This document shows, one piece after another, positions 28,621 through 37,434 of a stretch of DNA of 64,000 bases; position 1 is the first letter of the stretch; each line of letters starts with the position of its first letter. The stretch is from Oscillospiraceae bacterium (GTDB taxonomy: Bacteria > Bacillota > Clostridia > Oscillospirales > Acutalibacteraceae): positions 1 through 64,000 of the forward strand of contig SVOH01000007.1 in assembly GCA_015066515.1 (NCBI GenBank). Direction: 5' to 3'. The notes beneath the pieces are model-generated. The model searched no databases. It saw only the letters and a program-made list of their open reading frames with translations, and was not told the DNA's origin. The position numbers were made by a program, and so were the translations under genes.

Positions 28621-29720
28621 AAAAAATAGTTATTTTTATGCTTATGGCGTTCTTGTTATCTTTGAGCGTTAATGCTGACAGTTATGCCACACAGTACGAT
28701 AACGTAAATGCAAGCGAATTGGAAAACAGCCTTGATGAACAAACCAGGGAATTTTTTGAAAATAACGGTATTGATGCTAAGGATCCTGATTGGGTCAACC
28801 GAATAACCAGCGGCGGTGTACTTAAGCACATATGGCAGCTTTTTACGGGCGGAATCAAAACACCTATAAAAACGGGTGTTTTGATTGCCGGTATAATATT
28901 TTTGACAGCATCACTTACGGCGTTTGGTTCATCTCCGCGTTTTGAAACAGCTATATATGCGGCGGTTCTTGCTATAAGTGCTTTGATTGCTACAGATATT
29001 TGGAAAAGCGTAGAAATTGCAATTAATGCGGTAAAAAGCTGCTGCACATTTATGATTTCCTTTGTACCGGTCTTTGCCAGCATATTGGCGCTTTCGGGAA
29101 AAACAGTAACCGCCCCCGCAATGAGTACATTGCTTTTGGGTGCTACCGAAGCAGTATCCTTTGTAGCAACCTTTGCTGTATTGCCGCTTATGGGTGGTTA
29201 TCTTGCCCTTAGCATTGGTGCGGGGGTGTCGCCACTTTTAAACAGCAACGGTATAGTTGACGGTGTTAAAAAATTTTCAATGTGGATAATGTCGCTATTA
29301 GGCACATTGTTTATAGGTGTTTTAAGTATTCAGACAGCCGTAAATTCAGCGGCCGACAGCGTTACGCTCCGTACAGCAAAATTTATACTGGGCACATCGG
29401 TTCCTGTGGCAGGTGGCGTTCTTGGAGAGGCGGTGTCTACCATATCAACCTCGATAGGACTTTTGCGTTCGTCAATTGGCGTTTACGGTGTGGTGGCTTT
29501 AGCAATTACACTGCTTCCCATCGTTGTTGAACTGATTTTGTGGCGGTGTATGTTAATGATTAATATATCGTTGGGCGAGCTGTTTTCATTACCTAAAATA
29601 ACAGGTATTTTGCGGGCGGTTGATTCAATGTTATCGGTGCTTATGGGTATAGTTTTATTGGTTGGAGGAATGTTTATAATATCGCTTGCGGTGGTAGTAA
29701 TGGCAGGTAGGTCGCAATGA
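28617..29720 (+). CDS. spoIIIAE: Stage III sporulation protein AE
   Basis: Multi-TM protein with typical SpoIIIAE architecture and position. Confidence 0.95.
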   Translation: MKKIVIFMLMAFLLSLSVNADSYATQYDNVNASELENSLDEQTREFFENNGIDAKDPDWVNRITSGGVLKHIWQLFTGGIKTPIKTGVLIAGIIFLTASLTAFGSSPRFETAIYAAVLAISALIATDIWKSVEIAINAVKSCCTFMISFVPVFASILALSGKTVTAPAMSTLLLGATEAVSFVATFAVLPLMGGYLALSIGAGVSPLLNSNGIVDGVKKFSMWIMSLLGTLFIGVLSIQTAVNSAADSVTLRTAKFILGTSVPVAGGVLGEAVSTISTSIGLLRSSIGVYGVVALAITLLPIVVELILWRCMLMINISLGELFSLPKITGILRAVDSMLSVLMGIVLLVGGMFIISLAVVVMAGRSQ

Positions 29721-30142
29721 ACGGTATAAATTCTTTTATCATCGGTTTTAGCAGTAGTTGTATATTGCTTGGTTTTTTATATATGCTGTGTCCGTCAGGC
29801 AATATGAGCGCCAGTGTAAAATACATATTTTGTTTGTGCTTTGTTTGCTGTATTGTGGGCTCGGCTCTAAGTATTAAACAGCCTGATTTTTCAATGATAG
29901 AAAAAGCCCAAAATGCCGAAATAATTACTGAACAAAACGCCTCTGTTACAGCGCAAATGATATTTAGCGAGGCGCTTACGCAAAAAAATATAAATTTTAG
30001 AAAAATCACAGTTGATACTAATAAATTGGCTGATGGCAGCATAGTAATAAGTAGAATAACCGTTTACACAAGTGAACCGCCGCAGAAGGTGCTTGAGGTA
30101 ATAAAATCAGACAGCTATGAGGTAATAGTGATAAATGAATGA
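29717..30142 (+). CDS. spoIIIAF: Stage III sporulation protein AF
   Basis: Two TM helices and position between AE and AG. Confidence 0.88.
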   Translation: MNGINSFIIGFSSSCILLGFLYMLCPSGNMSASVKYIFCLCFVCCIVGSALSIKQPDFSMIEKAQNAEIITEQNASVTAQMIFSEALTQKNINFRKITVDTNKLADGSIVISRITVYTSEPPQKVLEVIKSDSYEVIVINE

Positions 30143-30671
30143 AAAAATAAAAAAGATAACTCAAAATCCTAAGTTATTAGTTGTTATTGGCTTGTGTGGA
30201 ATTGCGCTTATTTTTATATCATCGCTTTTTGGTGGTGAAGGCAAAAGTGAAAAATCTGATATAAAAGAACAAACCTATACCGCAGAGGAATATAGGGTAA
30301 CACTTGAAAAAGATATTAAAAATATAGTTACGGGTATTACAGGGGATAAAAGGGCAACGGTGGTTGTAACGCTTGAAAGCGGAATACGCTACAGCTATGC
30401 AAGTGCTGACGAAACCGACACAACAAGCGCTACGGGCAGCACTACCGACCAAAGCAGCGAAAGCAAAAAGCAGTCATATATTACTGTCAAAACCGCCGAC
30501 GGTGGTGAACAAGCACTTATTGTTACCGAAATTATGCCCGAGGTACGTGGTGTGGCAATTATTTGCGATGGTGGGAACAATGAAATCATCGCCGAAAAAA
30601 TTAAAAATGCCGTTACAGCGGCTTTAAATATTACATCAAAACGAGTATATATTTCAGGAGGAACTGGATAA
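30135..30671 (+). CDS. spoIIIAG: Stage III sporulation protein AG
   Basis: MPEVRGVAIICDGGNNEIIAEKIKNAVTAALNITSKRVYI. Confidence 0.93.
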   Translation: MNEKIKKITQNPKLLVVIGLCGIALIFISSLFGGEGKSEKSDIKEQTYTAEEYRVTLEKDIKNIVTGITGDKRATVVVTLESGIRYSYASADETDTTSATGSTTDQSSESKKQSYITVKTADGGEQALIVTEIMPEVRGVAIICDGGNNEIIAEKIKNAVTAALNITSKRVYISGGTG

Positions 30672-31210
30672 TGAAAAAAGGTAAGGTATTTGGCAAGCAT
30701 CATGTGGTATTGGCGCTTATGGTTTTGGCTTTGGGTGCAGCAGTATGGCTTAATATGAAGTTTTCTTCTAGCGAAAAATACTTAGGCGAAGCAACACTTG
30801 TTACCGACAGTGAAATTTCAAGCGGTGAAGCGGTTCAAACAGGCGCCAAGGTAGAGCAGGATACAGATTATTTTGAAACGGCTAAAAAAGATCGACAAAA
30901 AGCACTTGATGCGGCACAGGAAACGGTAGAAGAAACGCTAAAATCGGCAAACGCTACCGATTCCGAGCGGGAAGTGGCACTCAAAACGACGGGCGAAATT
31001 GCTGCAAGAATAGAAAAGGCCGCAAATATAGAAACCCTACTTAAAGCTAAGGGCTTTGAAAAAGCGGTTGTTGTAATAGGTGAAAATGATGTCAGCGTTG
31101 TTGTAAAAAGCGAGGGCATAACTACTGCGCAAACTTTACAAATACAGGACATAGTTACAGCTCAGACCAAAGTACCACTCAGTAATATAAAAATTGTAAC
31201 AATAAAATAA
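30671..31210 (+). CDS. spoIIIAH: Stage III sporulation protein AH
   Basis: TM + SpoIIIAH-like ring domain, last gene of operon. Confidence 0.92.
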   Translation: MKKGKVFGKHHVVLALMVLALGAAVWLNMKFSSSEKYLGEATLVTDSEISSGEAVQTGAKVEQDTDYFETAKKDRQKALDAAQETVEETLKSANATDSEREVALKTTGEIAARIEKAANIETLLKAKGFEKAVVVIGENDVSVVVKSEGITTAQTLQIQDIVTAQTKVPLSNIKIVTIK

Positions 31211-31214
31211 ATTC

Positions 31215-31243
31215 TTGCGTTAACGCGTGAATTGTGATACAAT
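31215..31243 (+). promoter_or_regulatory. Promoter of Asp23 family gene
   Basis: TTGCGT-N17-TACAAT. Confidence 0.65.
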
Positions 31244-31305
31244 GTTTTTGTAATAATATTACAAGAGTACAATTTAAAAGATTTTTATATACGGAGGAAT
31301 GACAA

Positions 31306-31647
31306 ATGGGTAACAACACACAACTTTCCGTAAGCACCGAAGTGCTTGAAAAAATGGCCGAGCTTGCTGCATTGGAAATTACTGGTGTAAAGGGCATTTC
31401 TAAAAAGGCAATTGACATTAAGGGCGCTATTAAGTCTAAGAGCGTTGTTAAGGGCGTAAAGGTTGAAAGCGTTAACGGCGCAATAGCTATTAATATTTAT
31501 ATCTGCGTTGATGCAAACGCCAAAATACGCGAGGTTGCTGAGGCTGTTCAAAACAATGTTAAGGATAAAATCCAGACAATGACCGGCAGTGCTGTGACAC
31601 GAGTTAACGTTAATGTTGAAGATGTTGACTTTGAAGAGGCAGAATAA
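31306..31647 (+). CDS. Asp23/Gls24 family envelope stress protein
   Basis: LSVSTEVLEKMAELAALEITGVKGIS. Confidence 0.93.
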   Translation: MGNNTQLSVSTEVLEKMAELAALEITGVKGISKKAIDIKGAIKSKSVVKGVKVESVNGAIAINIYICVDANAKIREVAEAVQNNVKDKIQTMTGSAVTRVNVNVEDVDFEEAE

Positions 31648-31665
31648 TAAGTTTTTGCAAATTAA

Positions 31666-31697
31666 AAAGGGCGAGGAATTCCTCGCCCTTTATTTTT
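31666..31697. terminator. 26-bp perfect palindromic terminator
   Basis: AAAGGGCGAGGAATTCCTCGCCCTTT then ATTTTTT. Confidence 0.85.
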
Positions 31698-32629
31698 TAC
31701 TGCATTTTGCTTAACATATCGTCAATCGACTTGTCGTTATTGAACTCTACATCGCATGGTTTTTTGTGCATAGACCAACATTCTGTAAGTGACACGGTTT
31801 CATTTGGTGCAACCAATTTTAACGGACTAAGGGATTCCACCTCGATAAAGCCGTTGTTGGTAAAGGTTTCAAAGCTACAGTTATTATCCGGATATTTTTC
31901 GTAAGGGTGAATGGTTTCGTAGCTTTTACAAAAAACATCATTGCCAAGACAATAATACACTTTGGCGTCGTTAAGGTTAAATCCAAGTTTAAATGACTGC
32001 TCTATATTTATATCTTGACGAAGAGTTACATATTTTTTGCCAAAGTGAACACGGCTGTCGGCAAGATTTGTATACGGCCATACCGATATATTACGGTTTG
32101 CAAGAAGACCGGTATCGTTTGTGTTCATAGGTATAATCAGTGTGCCGTGCTGTGCCGATACAGTAAGCCCCCATATAGAAAATTCCTGTGGTGCATCGGC
32201 AATATTTGTAACACGCATAGTTACCTGCATATCAGCGCTATTAGGATTCATTTTTACTTCAAGTTGTTTTTGCATACCGTTTTCAACTTCGGCGTTTGGT
32301 GTAAAAATTGCGCCGTTTTCGATAACTTCGTATTTTACGGGGTCAAGGTCGGGGTAGTAGCTGTGGGGATAGCTTTCGGGGGAAGTCCATATGCGGTGGC
32401 CACCTAGAATTTCCCATTTCTTGCCACATCCAAAAAAGTCTTGAAATTCTTTATCATCTTTTGGTGCCATAACATTACGATTGTCGCACATAATGTTTTG
32501 TCCGTCAATAAAGCCAAAGCGAATAATACGTGGGCCTACGTCGATAGTAACGTATGCTTCGATAATTTCGTTTGACAGGCTTAACACTTTACCATAGTTT
32601 TTGTAGTCCTTGATTTCAGTCTTAATCAT
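31697..32629 (-). CDS. DUF4380-like / mutarotase-like protein
   Basis: VGPRIIRFGFIDGQNIM, GGHRIWTSPESYPHSYYPDLDPV. Confidence 0.7.
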   Translation of the reverse strand: MIKTEIKDYKNYGKVLSLSNEIIEAYVTIDVGPRIIRFGFIDGQNIMCDNRNVMAPKDDKEFQDFFGCGKKWEILGGHRIWTSPESYPHSYYPDLDPVKYEVIENGAIFTPNAEVENGMQKQLEVKMNPNSADMQVTMRVTNIADAPQEFSIWGLTVSAQHGTLIIPMNTNDTGLLANRNISVWPYTNLADSRVHFGKKYVTLRQDINIEQSFKLGFNLNDAKVYYCLGNDVFCKSYETIHPYEKYPDNNCSFETFTNNGFIEVESLSPLKLVAPNETVSLTECWSMHKKPCDVEFNNDKSIDDMLSKMQ

Positions 32630-33822
32630 AATAACTCTTCCTTCTTAAGTAATTTCATTCGCTGTTCACTGCCACATTCAAGCGGTGTAGCCAGTGAAAG
32701 ATTATATATATCAGTGGCGCGACACTCAGTTTCAAACACCTGTTGCGCATCACTTTCTAACTGCTTTATTTGAACTGCTCGAGTAATAATCGGTATAACA
32801 CCTTGTGGTTTTTTTAGATGATTTATACCGTTTTCGCTAAATCCAAGCACACGCACATAGGGCGGAGTGGTCATAAAAAAGCTGCCATCAAATTCTAAAA
32901 AAGCCGATAAAATCAGTCGTCTTATACGGGCGAGTGTGTATCGTTTGGTTTTAATCATATTGTATAGTTCGTCTAGGCTTGTAGCAACACGCGCCGAAAA
33001 ATAAATTTTGTTTTCCAGACCCTCGCTTATGTCGGGCAGATTTTTAATTTGGTCGGCTGTTTTGGTTCTAATTGAATAAAGAACGGCATTTTCAAGTCTT
33101 TTTATATCAGAAATATCCTTGTCGTTTATAATACCGCGTATCTCGCGTGGCATAAAACGTTCGGTATAACCAATATTTCCCTTTAACAGTTCTGTGCGAA
33201 TAAAAGAAGACGATACAAAACCGTCATCGATCTCGCCCGAGTCGTGACCTGCGCCCAAGCGCTTTATGGTGTCGAATTCTATTGGTAAATTAAGCTTTTT
33301 AGCAGCTATTATATATTCGATGCCAAGGTTATTGTTAGCGCCACGCAAAAGGGTAAAGTCAACACCCATTTCGGCGGCAATCTGCTCGCGAGCTACAGCA
33401 AACGTAACGCCGGATTTTGCCTTTTCGGACACTTTTGCAAAAAAGTTGTCGCTATTAAGTATGTCGGCGGCATCGTACAAGGCCTTAATATCGCCACATT
33501 CACTGCCAAATACAATTTTTTCACAGCCTAAATTATATAGTTGCCATACGCTGCCAAGCGCAAAGTTTTGAGCTGTGGACATACTCCACAAAACAGGTAA
33601 TTCTGCCACAATATCGGCTCCGCACAAAAGTGCAAACTTAGCGCGCATTTGCTTGCTTATTATTGCCGTATCACCACGCTGCACAAAGTTACCGCTTATA
33701 ACGCAGGCTACTGTGTCTCCTTGTGTTTTGGCGTAGTCTATAATGCGCTTGTGACCTGTGTGCAGTGGATTGAATTCGGCAATTATACCGACACAAGACA
33801 AAAAAATCACCTCTTTTTTCAA
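32626..33822 (-). CDS. tmcAL: tRNA(Met) cytidine acetate ligase TmcAL (YlbM family)
   Basis: CVGIIAEFNPLHTGHKRIIDYA nucleotidyltransferase motif, SGNFVQRGD. Confidence 0.92.
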   Translation of the reverse strand: MKKEVIFLSCVGIIAEFNPLHTGHKRIIDYAKTQGDTVACVISGNFVQRGDTAIISKQMRAKFALLCGADIVAELPVLWSMSTAQNFALGSVWQLYNLGCEKIVFGSECGDIKALYDAADILNSDNFFAKVSEKAKSGVTFAVAREQIAAEMGVDFTLLRGANNNLGIEYIIAAKKLNLPIEFDTIKRLGAGHDSGEIDDGFVSSSFIRTELLKGNIGYTERFMPREIRGIINDKDISDIKRLENAVLYSIRTKTADQIKNLPDISEGLENKIYFSARVATSLDELYNMIKTKRYTLARIRRLILSAFLEFDGSFFMTTPPYVRVLGFSENGINHLKKPQGVIPIITRAVQIKQLESDAQQVFETECRATDIYNLSLATPLECGSEQRMKLLKKEELL

Positions 33823-33934
33823 AAATACTTGAAAATTAAGAATTTATCAAGTAAAATAATCAATGTATGTTTATGGCAATATTTTACCATATTAATTTTT
33901 ATCTTTCAATATTTAATTTTAAGGAGTAATTGAA

Positions 33935-35134
33935 ATGAAGGTATTTGTAGTTAATGCAGGTAGTTCATCACTTAAGTATCAGCTTATTGATATGGACAAT
34001 GAGGTTGTTTTGGCAAAGGGTCTATGTGAGCGTATTGGCGTTACAGGCGCTATTACACACAAGGCTGCTGACGGTAGAGTTTACAAGGCAGAAACCGATA
34101 TGCCAACGCACAGCGAGGCTTTTGAGGCAGTAGTTTACGCTATGACAAAGTCCGAGGCAAAGGTTATTGATTCTCTTGATGAGGTTAGCGCTATCGGTCA
34201 CCGTGTTGTTCACGGCGCTGAAGAGTTTAACAAATCAGCTCTTATTACAGATGAAATGATCGCAAAGGTGCGCGAGTGCAGCGTTATGGCTCCACTTCAC
34301 AACCCTGCAAATATACTCGGTATCGAGGCTTGCACCAAGACCTTTGGCGACAAGATTCCTCAGGTTGGCGTGTTCGATACATCTTTCCATCAGACAATGC
34401 CTGCAATGGCTTATATGTATGCATTACCTTATGAGTATTACGATAAATACCGTGTTCGTAAGTACGGCTTCCACGGAACATCACACAGCTTTGTAAGTGA
34501 CCGTGCGGCCGACCTTGAGGGCAAAGATAAAAAGGAACTTAAGATTATTACCTGCCACCTTGGTAACGGCTGTTCAATCAGTGCTATTAAAGACGGCGTT
34601 TGCGTAGATACCACAATGGGCTTTACTCCACTTGATGGCTTTATGATGGGTACCCGTAGCGGAACACTTGATCCATCTGCTCTTACATACATTGCAGAAA
34701 AAGAGGGCCTTACCTTTGCTGATATTGATGCTATCTGCAACAAAAAGTCAGGCGTTTTAGGCATCTCGGGTGTTTCTAACGACAACCGTGACGTAGATGC
34801 TGCTGCAAAGGGTGGTAACGAACGCGCTAAGCTTGCTATCGATATGCAACGTTATCAGATTCTTAAATTTGTTGGTTCTTATATCGCTGCTATGAACGGC
34901 GTTGACACCATTGTGTTCACAGGTGGTATCGGCGAAAACGACGAAGAGCTTCGTGAATACATCTGCGAAAACTTAGGTTATCTTGGTGTAAAGCTTAATG
35001 CCGAGGCTAATAAAGTTCACGGTGAAGAAATTAAGATTTCTACCGATGACAGTAAGGTTAACGTTTACATTATTCCTACTAACGAAGAACTCAAAATTGC
35101 ACGCGATACAAAGGCTATCGTAGAATCCCTATAA
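33935..35134 (+). CDS. ackA: Acetate kinase
   Basis: VFVVNAGSSSLKYQLID, GFHGTSHSFV, FTGGIGEND. Confidence 0.98.
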   Translation: MKVFVVNAGSSSLKYQLIDMDNEVVLAKGLCERIGVTGAITHKAADGRVYKAETDMPTHSEAFEAVVYAMTKSEAKVIDSLDEVSAIGHRVVHGAEEFNKSALITDEMIAKVRECSVMAPLHNPANILGIEACTKTFGDKIPQVGVFDTSFHQTMPAMAYMYALPYEYYDKYRVRKYGFHGTSHSFVSDRAADLEGKDKKELKIITCHLGNGCSISAIKDGVCVDTTMGFTPLDGFMMGTRSGTLDPSALTYIAEKEGLTFADIDAICNKKSGVLGISGVSNDNRDVDAAAKGGNERAKLAIDMQRYQILKFVGSYIAAMNGVDTIVFTGGIGENDEELREYICENLGYLGVKLNAEANKVHGEEIKISTDDSKVNVYIIPTNEELKIARDTKAIVESL

Positions 35135-35140
35135 TTTATT

Positions 35141-35193
35141 AAGAAAGGTTTGGCGGAAAATAGCATCGTCCGGTGTGGTTTTCCGCTTTCTTT
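35141..35193 (+). other. Inverted repeat / stem-loop in ackA-galK intergenic region
   Basis: GCGGAAAA(35153-35160)/TTTTCCGC(35179-35186), outer AAGAAAG/CTTTCTTT. Confidence 0.75.
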
Positions 35194-35199
35194 GATAAT

Positions 35200-36477
35200 A
35201 TGAATATTTCAGAACTTAAACAAAACATACAAAACGGAAAATTTGACAAAGAATTTACAATGCTTTACGGTGATGTTGTTGTTGCCAAAGAACGTTACAT
35301 CGAGGCTGTAGATGAGTTTGTAAATTTATACGGTGACCGCAATAATATACGTCTTTTCTCGGCCCCCGGTCGTACCGAGGTTGGTGGTAATCATACCGAC
35401 CATCAGCACGGTCGTGTGCTTGCTGGTAGTGTTAATCTTGACATAATTGCAGTAGTAGCGCAAAACGATGACAACATTGTCCGTATTAAGTCAAAGGGTT
35501 ATAATATGGACGAGGTCGATGTTTCTGACCTTGATAAAAAAGAGACCGAGCAGGGCAGAGCGCGTTCGCTTATACGCGGTGTAATGGCAGCCTTTAAAAA
35601 CGGCGGTTATAATGTTGGCGGTTTTGATGCCTATACCACATCAAACGTGCTTAAAGGCTCGGGGCTTTCATCCTCGGCGGCATTTGAAGTACTTGTGTCA
35701 AACGTTGTGAACGGTCTATATAATGACGCAAAGGTCGATGCGGTAACTATGGCAAAATACTCGCAGTTTGCCGAGTGTGAATATTTTGGCAAACCTTGCG
35801 GACTGCTTGACCAAATGGCATCAAGCGTGGGCGGCTTTACCTATGCCGATTTTTGTGACCCACAAAACCCGATTGTTGATAAAATAAGTATCGATTTAAA
35901 CGAGTCCGATCATACGCTTTGCGTTGTCGACACGGGCGGAAATCACGCAAATTTAACGCAGGATTATGCCGATATTACACTTGAGTGTAGGGCTGTTTCA
36001 AACGCCTTGGGTGTAGAGTTTTTGCGTGACGCAAGCATGGATGATTTTTATAAAAATTATGCTCAAATTCGTCAACAATGCGGTGACCGAGCAATGCTTC
36101 GTGCTATGCATTTCTTTAACGAAAACGAGCGTGTTTTAACCCAAAAATCCGCACTTCGCCGTGGCGATTTTAATACGTTTTTTGTAACTGTTAAACGTTC
36201 GGGCGAATCATCTTATGACCTATTGCAAAACGTATATTCGCCATCTAATCCACGCGAGCAGGCCATATCTGTAGCGCTTGCTCTTACAAAGCAATTTTTA
36301 AACGGTCGCGGTGCTTATCGTGTTCACGGTGGTGGTTTTGCGGGCACTATTCAGTGTTATATACCAAACAAGATGTTTGATGATTATAAGCAAATGATAG
36401 AATCTGTGTTTGGCGAGGGTTCTTGTGTTAAGTTGTTTGTTCGTGCAGTAGGCGGATATGAGCTAAAGGGTGAATAA
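35200..36477 (+). CDS. galK: Galactokinase (GHMP kinase, GRTEVGGNHTDHQHG variant)
   Basis: FSAPGRTEVGGNHTDHQHGRVLAG, GSGLSSSAAFE, GGGFAGTIQCY. Confidence 0.88.
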   Translation: MNISELKQNIQNGKFDKEFTMLYGDVVVAKERYIEAVDEFVNLYGDRNNIRLFSAPGRTEVGGNHTDHQHGRVLAGSVNLDIIAVVAQNDDNIVRIKSKGYNMDEVDVSDLDKKETEQGRARSLIRGVMAAFKNGGYNVGGFDAYTTSNVLKGSGLSSSAAFEVLVSNVVNGLYNDAKVDAVTMAKYSQFAECEYFGKPCGLLDQMASSVGGFTYADFCDPQNPIVDKISIDLNESDHTLCVVDTGGNHANLTQDYADITLECRAVSNALGVEFLRDASMDDFYKNYAQIRQQCGDRAMLRAMHFFNENERVLTQKSALRRGDFNTFFVTVKRSGESSYDLLQNVYSPSNPREQAISVALALTKQFLNGRGAYRVHGGGFAGTIQCYIPNKMFDDYKQMIESVFGEGSCVKLFVRAVGGYELKGE

Positions 36478-37198
36478 TATGACCGAAAGTATTTGGAACG
36501 GATTTAAGCGCCTTGACTTTCAGTTTGAAGGCAGGGATTGTATTCTTGTTTGTCCCGACAGTGCGTGTGAAGGCAATAAATGGCTATATCGCACCGAATA
36601 TTTTGGTGCTTTTCCTGATTTGGAATTAGCAATGCTAAAAGAGGGTTACCATTTGGCTTATATGCAAAACACAACACGTTTGTGCCCCGAGAGTGATACC
36701 GATATGCGACCTAAGTTTTGCGATTATTTGAGTGAGCAATTTGGTCTTAATAAAAAATGCGCGCTTGTTGGTATGAGCTGTGGTGGTATGCAGGCAGTAT
36801 ATTTTGCCGCAAAATACCCACAGTATGTAGCGTGTGCTTATCTTGATGCACCTGTTATGAACTACTTAAGTTGGCCTTTCGCTTTAGGTATAGGTCAAAA
36901 TGATTGTTCTCAAGAATTTATAGATAATATGGGAATTGGATTGTCAGAACTAATTAATTTTAGAAATCATCCGATAGACCAAAAAGAAAACCTGCTTAAA
37001 TCGGGTATACCGATAATGTTGATTTCAGGCGATAGCGACAAAACAGTACCGTTTTGTGAAAACGGACAGCTTTTGTGGGATTATTACAGGGCTAACAATG
37101 CCCAAATTGAAGTAATAATTAAGCCGGGCGGCGACCATCATCCGCACGGTTTATCTGATAACACACCAATTGTTAAATTTATACAAAGGTATTATTAA
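36470..37198 (+). CDS. Alpha/beta hydrolase
   Basis: ALVGMSCGGMQAVYFAAKYP nucleophile elbow; catalytic GGDHHPHG; overlaps galK end. Confidence 0.8.
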   Translation: MNNMTESIWNGFKRLDFQFEGRDCILVCPDSACEGNKWLYRTEYFGAFPDLELAMLKEGYHLAYMQNTTRLCPESDTDMRPKFCDYLSEQFGLNKKCALVGMSCGGMQAVYFAAKYPQYVACAYLDAPVMNYLSWPFALGIGQNDCSQEFIDNMGIGLSELINFRNHPIDQKENLLKSGIPIMLISGDSDKTVPFCENGQLLWDYYRANNAQIEVIIKPGGDHHPHGLSDNTPIVKFIQRYY

Positions 37199-37232
37199 AT
37201 TAAATTAAATCCGCCAAAGTCGGATTTAACTC

Positions 37233-37260
37233 AAAAAATCCTCGTTCAGAGGATTTTTTT
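37233..37260 (+). terminator. Intrinsic terminator
   Basis: AAAAAATCCTC/GAGGATTTTTTT. Confidence 0.9.
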
Positions 37261-37434
37261 GTTTGCAAGTATTTACTACGGCGAAATGCAAGTATGTACT
37301 ACAATCTTGTTGTTATCTTGCACAAAAAAGTAATTGCATTTTTTCTTGTTTTTTACACTTGCGAACTTGAAAAATTTTTTAAATGTGATATAATTTACTA
37401 TGTACAATTATTTATAAGGAGAGGAGTTTTTCTT

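Noticed and set aside
31666-31691. 26-bp perfect palindrome as a protein-binding site
   Set aside because: Followed by an AT/T-rich tail between convergent genes, so best explained as a terminator.
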